Shown here: positions 45,744-51,817 of the stretch, one piece after another
How positions within the stretch are numbered: the first letter of the stretch is position 1
Layout: every line of letters begins with the position of its first letter
Origin: Sphaerotilus sp.
Lineage (GTDB): Bacteria; Pseudomonadota; Gammaproteobacteria; Burkholderiales; Burkholderiaceae_C
Direction of reading: 5' to 3'
Assembly (NCBI GenBank): GCA_013299055.1
Contig: JAAFKB010000016.1
Span: forward strand, 1 to 51,817
DNA length: 51,817 nucleotides
Position numbers and translations under genes: made by a program
The notes under the pieces: model-generated
Database searches by the model: none
Seen by the model: only the letters and a program-made list of their open reading frames with translations
What the model was told of the DNA's origin: nothing

Positions 45744-47807
45744 TCAGTCCGGCACGCGGTCCAGATCGCCCAGCCAGACCGTGGCTTCTGCATCGCTCGG
45801 CGCGCGCCAGTCGCCCCGCGGCGAGAGCGATCCGCCCGATCCCACCTTCGGCGCATTCGGCACGCACGACCGCTTGAACTGGCTGGTCTTGAAGAAGCGC
45901 CACAGGAAGGTGCGCAGGTGGCGCTTGATCTCGGGCAGCGCATAGGCGTTGTGCGCGCCGATGCCCTCGGGCCAGCGCCCGGTCTGCGCGTCGCCCCAGG
46001 TGTGCAGCGCGAGGAAGGCCACCTTCGAGGGCGCGAAGCCAAAACGCAGCGTGTAGTAGAGGTGGAAGTCCTGCAGCTCGTAAGGCCCGACGCTGGATTC
46101 GCTCGACTGCTGCGGCTGGCCGTCGGCATTGCCCGGCACCAGCTCCGGGCTGATCTCGGTCTCGACCACGTCGATCAGCGTCTGGCTGCAGTCCGGCCCG
46201 AACTCGCCCTTGCCCGCCACCCAGCGCACGAGGTGCTTGACCAGCGTCTTGGGCACGCTGGCGTTGACGTTGTAGTGCGACATGTGGTCGCCCACGCCGT
46301 AGGTACACCAGCCCAGCGCCAGCTCGCTCAGGTCGCCCGTGCCCACGACCAGCGCGTGGTGGTGGTTGGCGAGGCGGAACAGGTGGCTGGTGCGCTCGCC
46401 AGCCTGCACGTTCTCGAAGGTGATGTCGTACTGCGGCTGGCCGTCCGCGAAGGGGTGGTCGATGTCGTCGAGCATCTGCTGGCAGCTCGGGCGGATGTCG
46501 ATCGTCTGCGCCGCACAGCCCAGCGAGTCCATCAAGCGCAGTGCCTGGTCGAGCGTGCGCCCGCTGGTGGCATAGCCGGGCATGGTGTAGGCGCGGATGT
46601 TGGTGCGCGGCAGGCCGAGCCGGTCCATCGTCCTGGCGCAGACCAGCAGCGCGTGGGTCGAGTCCAGCCCGCCCGACACGCCGATCACGAGCTGCTGCAC
46701 GCCCGACGACTGCAGCCGCTTGGCGAGTGCCTGCACCTGGATGTGGTAGACCTCCTCGCAGCGGGCGTCCAGGCTGCGCGGGTCGGACGGCACGTAGGGG
46801 AAGCGGTCCACCCAGCGTCGCAGCGGTAGCACGGCGTCGTCCGGCCGCTGCAGCGCGGCGCGCACCGTGCGGAACTGCACCACCTCGCTGCGGTGGCGGG
46901 CAGCGGAGGCGGCGTAGCTGGTCTGGCGCATGCGCTCGCGGGACAGGCGCTCCAGGTCGATGTCGGCGGTAAGGAGCTGCGCGTCCATGCGGAAACGCTC
47001 GGATTCGGCCAGCAGCGTGCCGTTCTCGCAGATGAGCGCGTGGCCGTCCCAGGCCAGGTCGGTGCTCGATTCGCCGTAGCCGGCCGAGCTGTAGAGGTAG
47101 GCGGCGATGCAGCGGGCCGACTGCTGCGCCACCAGCGCCTGGCGGTAGTCGGCCTTGCCGATGGTCACGTTCGACGCCGAGAGGTTGATGAGCACCGTCG
47201 CCCCGGCCAGCGCCGCGAACGACGACGGCGGGATCGGCACCCACACGTCCTCGCAGATCTCGACGTGGAATTTCAGGCCCGGCAGCCCTGCCCCGGCGCT
47301 CGCGGCATCAAAGAGCATCTGCGCGCCGAAGGGCACGGTCTGGCCACAGAGCGTCACCTCCGTGGAGATTGCCTGCGTGGCTGGGGCGAACTGGCGGGCC
47401 TCGTAGAACTCGCCGTAGTTCGGCAGGAAGGTCTTGGGGACGACGCCAAGCAGGCGGCCGTTCAGCACCACCGCCGCGACGTTGAACAGCGCGTGATCGA
47501 CCCGCAGCGGCAGCCCGACCACCGCCACCGCGTTCACGCCGACCGAGGCCGCGACCACCTGCGCCAGCGCGTGCTCGCAGGCATCGAGCAGCGCCCGCTG
47601 GTGGAACAGGTCATCGCAGGTGTAGGCGGACAGGCCGAGTTCGGGGAACGCCACCAGCACCGCACCCTGGGCGGCGGCCTGGTGGTGCAGCGCGATGGTC
47701 TGCTGGGCGTTGAACGCGGGGTCGGCGACACGGCACACGGGCACCGCCACGGCAACGCGGGCGAAGCCGTGGGTGTAGAGGTTGAAGAACGGGTCCGGTG
47801 GGGTCAC
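45744..47807 (-). CDS. nadE: Glutamine-dependent NAD+ synthetase
   Basis: NadE amidates nicotinic acid adenine dinucleotide to NAD+. The 687-residue protein joins an N-terminal nitrilase-type glutaminase, with the Glu in AFPELGLS, Lys in [12 protein letters not shown] and Cys in [10 protein letters not shown], to a C-terminal synthetase with the ATP-binding [14 protein letters not shown] loop. The start is GTG 47807 with AGGAG eight bases upstream. Confidence 0.95.
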   Translation of the reverse strand: MTPPDPFFNLYTHGFARVAVAVPVCRVADPAFNAQQTIALHHQAAAQGAVLVAFPELGLSAYTCDDLFHQRALLDACEHALAQVVAASVGVNAVAVVGLPLRVDHALFNVAAVVLNGRLLGVVPKTFLPNYGEFYEARQFAPATQAISTEVTLCGQTVPFGAQMLFDAASAGAGLPGLKFHVEICEDVWVPIPPSSFAALAGATVLINLSASNVTIGKADYRQALVAQQSARCIAAYLYSSAGYGESSTDLAWDGHALICENGTLLAESERFRMDAQLLTADIDLERLSRERMRQTSYAASAARHRSEVVQFRTVRAALQRPDDAVLPLRRWVDRFPYVPSDPRSLDARCEEVYHIQVQALAKRLQSSGVQQLVIGVSGGLDSTHALLVCARTMDRLGLPRTNIRAYTMPGYATSGRTLDQALRLMDSLGCAAQTIDIRPSCQQMLDDIDHPFADGQPQYDITFENVQAGERTSHLFRLANHHHALVVGTGDLSELALGWCTYGVGDHMSHYNVNASVPKTLVKHLVRWVAGKGEFGPDCSQTLIDVVETEISPELVPGNADGQPQQSSESSVGPYELQDFHLYYTLRFGFAPSKVAFLALHTWGDAQTGRWPEGIGAHNAYALPEIKRHLRTFLWRFFKTSQFKRSCVPNAPKVGSGGSLSPRGDWRAPSDAEATVWLGDLDRVPD

Positions 47808-47865
47808 GGTGGAGGCTCCTGATTGGCTGGCCTGCACTGTAGCGGGGGCCGTCACGGCGGGTGGG

Positions 47866-49194
47866 TCAAGGTGCGATCCGGGCGTGCATCGCCACCGCCA
47901 GCGCCCGCCCTGCACGGGACACGGACGGGTGTTGCGCCATTTCAGTCCAGAACCGCTGCGCCCACGACCGCGCCAGCGCGTCGCCCAGCGCAGCGGCGTC
48001 CGGCTCGAATGGGCTGAGGTCGAGATCGCCGCGCACGACATCCGGCCGCCAGCGCATCGGCAGCATGTCGTACAGCGGCGCCAGCGTGAAGCGGCCGGCC
48101 GCCACGTCCTCGCGGGCGACGCACAGGCTCAGGTTGCCGAAGTGCATGTCGGTGTTGCCGATCAGGCGGCCGAAGTGGAGCAGGTGCTCGGCCTGCGCGG
48201 GCAGGTCGGGCGGGACGCGGCGCTGGCGGGCGAGTTCGGCGAGGGTGGCGGCCCAGTGCTGACGGGGACCGGCGACGAACGCCTGATGGACGGCGTCGAG
48301 TGCCACGACGTGGAGGCGGCCGAGTGGTCCGCCGGGCGTGGCGGGCGGGAGGCGGTCGAAGCGTTGCGAGACGAGGCAGGTGCGGCGGGGGGTGCGGATG
48401 ACCTCGGTGCGGGCCACCGGGATGCCGTGCTCGCCGAGCAGTTGCAGCGCCAGCGCCTCGGCGTGCAGCAGGTCGCTCCAGCGGTCGCCGAAGGGGGTGC
48501 CGTGCGGTGGGCTGAACTTGACCAGTTCGGCGCCCTGGCCGTCGGCTCGGTGGCAGAGGAACTTGGCCTGCTCGCCGCCTGCGGAGGAGCCGGCGGGCAG
48601 CGTGGCGGCGACATCAGCGGCGAGGGCGTCGTAGGCCGTGGCGCGAGCGGTCGGGTCGGCGGTGTCCACGGTGACGGGCTGGACGGCCTGCGCCAAGGCG
48701 TCGCCGAGCACGAGGGCGCCGGGGGCATCAGGCAGCCGGGTCGCGGCGAACAGCGCCTGCTCGGTCGTCCAGCGGTCGGGGTTGGTGTCGAAACCGAGTC
48801 CGGCGAGTGGCTGGCCCAGCAGGCGGCCGAGGAAACCCTGCGCCCGCAGCGGCACGAGGAACCAGGGCCACGGCTCGCCCGGCGCGGTCAGCACGTCCAG
48901 CCCCGGCGCCGTGACGTGGACACGCCCGCCGTGCAGCAACGTCAGTTCGCCCCAGGGTTGCGCCGTGCCGGTGACGTCGATCCAGTGCAGCGGCTGGCGG
49001 GGGGACAGGCCGAGGATCGGTTGCGGGACGGCGTAGCGCGTGCGGCGACCGCTGCCGAGGGTGACGACCTGCGGGCCGAGGTCGCGCAACAGGCGGGAGA
49101 CGGTCGGCTGGCTCTTGCCGAGCAGGGATTGCAGCTCGGAGGAAGTCAGCGGGCCTAGGCGCTGGAGGTGGGTAAGCAGGTCATCGGTGGGCAT
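47866..49194 (-). CDS. yjjJ: YjjJ-type HipA-family kinase with fused N-terminal HTH
   Basis: The 442-residue protein begins with a winged-HTH (about 5-60; [22 protein letters not shown]) and continues with a HipA-like Ser/Thr kinase fold. GGEQAKFL is the phosphate-loop region, [13 protein letters not shown] holds the catalytic Asp and Asn, and [12 protein letters not shown] carries the metal-binding Asp. Unlike hipBA pairs, no separate HipB antitoxin gene is adjacent; the fused HTH may provide autoregulation. YjjJ-type proteins have been reported as growth inhibitors. Confidence 0.85.
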   Translation of the reverse strand: MPTDDLLTHLQRLGPLTSSELQSLLGKSQPTVSRLLRDLGPQVVTLGSGRRTRYAVPQPILGLSPRQPLHWIDVTGTAQPWGELTLLHGGRVHVTAPGLDVLTAPGEPWPWFLVPLRAQGFLGRLLGQPLAGLGFDTNPDRWTTEQALFAATRLPDAPGALVLGDALAQAVQPVTVDTADPTARATAYDALAADVAATLPAGSSAGGEQAKFLCHRADGQGAELVKFSPPHGTPFGDRWSDLLHAEALALQLLGEHGIPVARTEVIRTPRRTCLVSQRFDRLPPATPGGPLGRLHVVALDAVHQAFVAGPRQHWAATLAELARQRRVPPDLPAQAEHLLHFGRLIGNTDMHFGNLSLCVAREDVAAGRFTLAPLYDMLPMRWRPDVVRGDLDLSPFEPDAAALGDALARSWAQRFWTEMAQHPSVSRAGRALAVAMHARIAP

Positions 49195-49266
49195 GTTGTG
49201 AATAGTAGATGAATAGAAAATTCAGTCCACAGGAAACAACCGGAGCGCGAAGGCGACGAGTCAGAA

Positions 49267-49578
49267 TTGACAGCGCTGGGCAGCTCGGGGACAGTCGCGG
49301 CGCTGTACGGAAACACAAAAATCGGGGGCTGGCGTTTTCGGCGGCAGCATCCAGTGAACCGATTCGTGCTCGATTTCTACTGCCCGGCTGCACGGCTGGC
49401 GGTCGAGCTGGATGGCGCACAGCACCATGCCCCCGACGGTCTGGCCCGTGATGCCGAGCGCGACGACTGGCTCCAGCGGCGACACGGCATCACGATGCTG
49501 CGGTTCGACAGTCTCCAACTGCTGCGACAAACCGATGTGGTGCTGGCACGTATTCGACAGGCACTCGACCCACGCTGA
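49267..49578 (+). CDS. DUF559 (Vsr-like endonuclease fold) protein
   Basis: About 103 residues with the DUF559 core: GGWRFRRQHPVNRFVLDFYCPAARLAVELDGAQH, then RDDWLQRRHGITMLRFDSLQLL. The Asp/Glu residues in that core are those expected for a PD-(D/E)XK-type active site. The start is unclear: TTG 49267 is used here, but the frame is open from 49213. The usual N-terminal LWxxLR helix is weak, so the gene may be 5'-truncated or altered. It is divergent from yjjJ and adjacent to REP-like repeats. Confidence 0.65.
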   Translation: MTALGSSGTVAALYGNTKIGGWRFRRQHPVNRFVLDFYCPAARLAVELDGAQHHAPDGLARDAERDDWLQRRHGITMLRFDSLQLLRQTDVVLARIRQALDPR

Positions 49579-49602
49579 ATGCCCACAATCCTGTGCATTG
49601 TC

Positions 49603-49645
49603 TTGCTCCTCCCCCCAGCGGGGGGAGGCTGGGAGGGGGCTTCGG
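49603..49645 (+). repeat. REP-like palindromic element, copy A
   Basis: A 43-bp element with a CCTCCCCCC-AGC-GGGGGGAGG type stem and a GGCTGGGAGGGGGC tail. It is nearly the reverse complement of copy B at 49897-49937, so the two form an inverted pair around the intergenic stretch. Confidence 0.8.
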
Positions 49646-49657
49646 AGTCAACCGACA

Positions 49658-49786
49658 CGTCAACTCCGGAACAACAACATCGGCTTCCGTCTGGCCCGAG
49701 CGAAGGCTGAGGGACATCAGCAAGCCCAGCGGTGCGGCCTGTCCGATTTCGACCGGCGAAGCCCGACGGCTCCGGCGCGTCAGTAG
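49658..49786 (+). pseudogene. Short coding remnant resembling an FGE/C-type-lectin C-terminus
   Basis: The reading frame encodes RQLRNNNIGFRLARA followed by a 28-residue tail to a stop at 49786. The RNNNIGFRLA signature is the usual C-terminal strand of formylglycine-generating-enzyme-like and diversity-generating-retroelement target proteins. Nothing upstream encodes the rest of such a protein; REP copy A begins within 60 bp. It is therefore either a relic or a transposed repeat end. Confidence 0.45.
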
Positions 49787-49835
49787 GCGATGGCCGAACA
49801 CCCGCCGGGACCATTTTTTCCGCCCCTGAATTCCT

Positions 49836-49856
49836 CCCTCTCCCAGCGGGAGAGGG
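49836..49856. repeat. REP-like palindrome of the CCCTCTCCC-AGC-GGGAGAGGG type
   Basis: A perfect 9-bp inverted repeat with a 3-nt loop, followed by GCCGGGGTGAGGG. This is the widespread proteobacterial REP type, of a different sequence from copies A and B on either side. Confidence 0.85.
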
Positions 49857-49896
49857 CCGGGGTGAGGGCATCGCGCACCGCCCACGTCACCGCCCC

Positions 49897-49937
49897 CCGA
49901 AGCCCCCACCCAGCCTCCCCCGCTGGGGGAGGAGCAA
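49897..49937 (-). repeat. REP-like palindromic element, copy B
   Basis: Read on the minus strand, this 41-bp element matches copy A (49603-49645) apart from one missing C, one missing G and one A/T change. Confidence 0.8.
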
Positions 49938-50002
49938 CACCGCGGCGGCGAGAACGGCATGGGGCTGTGACGGGCCGAAACCCTCCGCACTACACTGCCC
50001 CG

Positions 50003-51577
50003 ATGCACACCCCGCCCCCCCGCCGCAAGCTCCCCATCGGCGTCCAGACCTTCCGCGAGATCCGCCAGGACGGTCACTACTACGTGGACAAGACGGGCCT
50101 GATCCTCGACCTGATCGACGCGGGCAAGTGCCATTTCCTGAGCCGCCCGCGCCGCTTCGGCAAGAGCCTGCTGGTGGACACGCTCAAGGAGCTGTTCGAG
50201 GGCCACCAGGCGCTGTTCACCGGACTGGCGGCGGACACGCGCTGGGACTGGACGGTGCGTCATCCCGTCATCCGCATCAGCTTCGGCGGTGGCGTGGCCC
50301 ACACGGTGAGCCAGCTCGGCTACCGCATCCAGTACAACCTGCAGGCCAGCCGCACCGCACTGGACCTGCCCCGCCCGCCAAGCCTGCCCCCGGACGACAT
50401 GGCCGGCGACCTGATGGACCTGATCGTGCAAGCCCACGCACGGCATGGCGAGCGCGTCGTCGTGCTGATCGACGAGTACGACAAGCCGATCCTGGACAAC
50501 ATCGACAGGCCCGAGCAGGCGCGGGAGATGCGCGAGGGGCTGAAGAATTTGTACTCGGTGCTGAAGGATGCGGATGCGCACCTGAAGTTCGTGTTCCTGA
50601 CGGGCGTATCGAAGTTCAGCAAGGTGAGCCTGTTCTCGGGCCTGAACCACCTGCAGGACATCACGCTGGTGCCGCGCTGGAGCGCGCTGTGCGGCTACAC
50701 GGACGCCGACCTCGACACCGTGTTCGCGCCCGAGTTGCCAGGGCTGGACCGCGACGAGATCCGGCGCTGGTACAACGGCTACAACTGGCGCGGCGAGTCG
50801 GTCTACAACCCCTTCGACGTGCTGCTGCTGTTCCGCAACCGGGAGTTCATGGCGTACTGGTTCGAGACCGGCACGCCGACCTTCCTCGTCAAGCTGCTGA
50901 CCGAGCGGCGCCAGTTCACGCCCGACCTGGGCCGGCTGGTGAGCACCGAGGCCATCCTCTCCACCTTCGACGTGGACACGATCCCGACCGAATCGCTGAT
51001 GTTCCAGGCCGGGTACCTGACGATCGCCTCCGAACACCGCCGCCCCGGCCGGCTCGACCTGCAGTTGAAGTACCCGAACCAGGAGGTGCAGTCGAGCCTG
51101 AACGACGTGCTGCTGCAGCAGCTCGCGGGTGGCGTGTCGGTGCCGGGGCCGCAGATCAGCCGGCTGTGGGATCTGCTGGAGCTGGGCGACCCGCTGCCGC
51201 TGAAGGAGCTGTTCCACGCCTTCTTCGCCAGCATCCCGAACGACTGGTACCGCAACAGCCCGCTCGCGCAGTTCGAGGGCTACTGGGCCAGCGTGTTCTA
51301 CAGCCACTTTGCCGCGCTGGGCCTGGACATCCGGGTGGAGGACACGACGAACAAGGGGCGCATCGACATGGTGGTGCTGACCTGCGGGGTGGTGTGGGTG
51401 TTCGAGTTCAAGGTGGTGGAGCTGGTCCCGGAAGGCCGCGCCATCGAGCAGATCCGCCGCAAGGGCTACGCCGAGAAGTACCGCGACCGGGGCGAACCCA
51501 TTCACCTGATCGGCGTCGAGTTCAGCCGGGTGGAGCGCAATCTGGTGGCCTTCGACGTAGAGACTTGGCAGCCATGA
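50003..51577 (+). CDS. AAA-ATPase-like / PD-(D/E)XK nuclease-like protein, copy 1
   Basis: The 524-residue protein has the AAA-ATPase_like N-terminal domain: LPIGVQTFREIRQDGHYYVDKT, then the phosphate loop RPRRFGKSLLVDTL and Walker B-like VVVLIDEYDKPIL. The C-terminal PDDEXK_9-type nuclease domain (about 410-520) has GRIDMVV and VFEFKV, matching the D...ExK signature. The family is common in mobile or accessory DNA; its role is unproven, with defence and nucleic-acid processing suggested. Upstream in-frame sequence is REP DNA, so ATG 50003 is chosen. It overlaps copy 2 by 4 bp. Confidence 0.88.
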   Translation: MHTPPPRRKLPIGVQTFREIRQDGHYYVDKTGLILDLIDAGKCHFLSRPRRFGKSLLVDTLKELFEGHQALFTGLAADTRWDWTVRHPVIRISFGGGVAHTVSQLGYRIQYNLQASRTALDLPRPPSLPPDDMAGDLMDLIVQAHARHGERVVVLIDEYDKPILDNIDRPEQAREMREGLKNLYSVLKDADAHLKFVFLTGVSKFSKVSLFSGLNHLQDITLVPRWSALCGYTDADLDTVFAPELPGLDRDEIRRWYNGYNWRGESVYNPFDVLLLFRNREFMAYWFETGTPTFLVKLLTERRQFTPDLGRLVSTEAILSTFDVDTIPTESLMFQAGYLTIASEHRRPGRLDLQLKYPNQEVQSSLNDVLLQQLAGGVSVPGPQISRLWDLLELGDPLPLKELFHAFFASIPNDWYRNSPLAQFEGYWASVFYSHFAALGLDIRVEDTTNKGRIDMVVLTCGVVWVFEFKVVELVPEGRAIEQIRRKGYAEKYRDRGEPIHLIGVEFSRVERNLVAFDVETWQP

Positions 51578-51817
51578 CGACGACCCACAAGCAGAATCTC
51601 CCGATCGGCATCCAGACCTTCGCCCGACTGCGCGAAGAGGGCTGCTATTACGTGGACAAGACGGGCCTGATCCTCGACCTCATCGCGTCTGGCAGCACCT
51701 ACTTCCTGAGCCGCCCGCGCCGCTTCGGCAAGAGCCTGCTGGTGGACACGCTCAAGGAGCTGTTCGAGGGCAACCAGGCGCTGTTCGACGGACTCGCGGC
51801 CGATACCCGCTGGGACT
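51574..51817 (+). CDS. AAA-ATPase-like protein, tandem copy 2 (partial, cut by window end)
   Basis: The first 81 codons read MTTTHKQNLPIGIQTFARLR and continue with the same VDKTGLILDL and RPRRFGKSLLVDTLKELFEG segments as copy 1. A 69-bp block (51703-51771) is identical to 50135-50203, pointing to recent duplication or gene conversion. It starts by ATGA overlap with copy 1 and runs off the right edge. Confidence 0.9.
   Translation, partial: MTTTHKQNLPIGIQTFARLREEGCYYVDKTGLILDLIASGSTYFLSRPRRFGKSLLVDTLKELFEGNQALFDGLAADTRWD

Noticed and set aside
42967..47244. A 1425-residue metalloprotease
   Set aside because: The extra N-terminal part overlaps nadE in another frame; the lipoprotein signal starts at 45687.
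49603..49937. CRISPR array
   Set aside because: The repeats are palindromic, of two types, oppositely oriented and irregularly spaced, which fits REP elements and not a CRISPR array.

Overview
The window is about 52 kb of GC-rich, densely coded DNA with many 1-4 bp stop/start overlaps. Gene content (edd-eda, ybgC-tolQRA, ribD-ribH-nusB, glyA-nrdR, type IV minor pilins, glutamine-dependent NAD synthetase, UbiD) and codon style point to a free-living betaproteobacterium of the Burkholderiales, probably near the Leptothrix/Sphaerotilus/Rubrivivax group. That placement is inferred from family resemblance and was not tested by a search. No rRNA, tRNA, CRISPR array, integrase or insertion sequence was recognised.

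Region 1 (1-13254) looks like an accessory block. It opens with a 137-bp truncated copy of the 3' part of eda. The complete eda gene lies at the other end, so about 13 kb is bracketed by direct repeats of one gene fragment. Inside are two sets of genes. The first is a surface cassette: a lipoprotein with five PKD-like domains and FlgD-like repeats, a small secreted protein, a Sec-exported RHS/YD-repeat protein with a variable tip, and an overlapping three-helix membrane protein that may be its immunity partner. The second is a six-gene, mostly translationally coupled operon: an iron/thiamine-class ABC importer (binding protein, fused permease, ATPase), a protein resembling the ChrB-type chromate-resistance domain, a TolB-like beta-propeller and a second FlgD-like protein.

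Region 2 (13200-24243) is core metabolism. edd-eda (Entner-Doudoroff) are read leftward from a promoter whose 17-bp spacer holds a HexR-like palindrome. Then come an OmpA-domain protein, a ChaC-type cyclotransferase, a MobA-like nucleotidyltransferase, pdxH, a YdcF/ElyC-type protein, ubiD, a membrane-anchored lytic transglycosylase, and glyA under a ZTP (pfl) riboswitch followed by nrdR.

Region 3 (24351-41312) holds a five-gene minor-pilin operon (fimT-pilE-pilW-pilX-pilV order, no pilY1), ribD, ribH-nusB-aminotransferase, a Hanks-type Ser/Thr kinase directly before ybgC-tolQ-tolR-tolA (no tolB or pal follows), a small acetyltransferase, a DegP/DegS-like lipoprotein protease, rarD, a membrane-anchored TAXI binding protein and a large M24 aminopeptidase.

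Region 4 (41342-51817) has an MCP with almost no periplasmic domain, a large zinc metalloprotease lipoprotein and NAD synthetase, all leftward. It then becomes accessory-like: a YjjJ-type HipA kinase with a fused HTH, a DUF559 nuclease-like gene, an intergenic stretch of REP-type palindromes with a short coding remnant, and two tandem AAA-ATPase-like/PD-(D/E)XK genes, the second cut by the window end.
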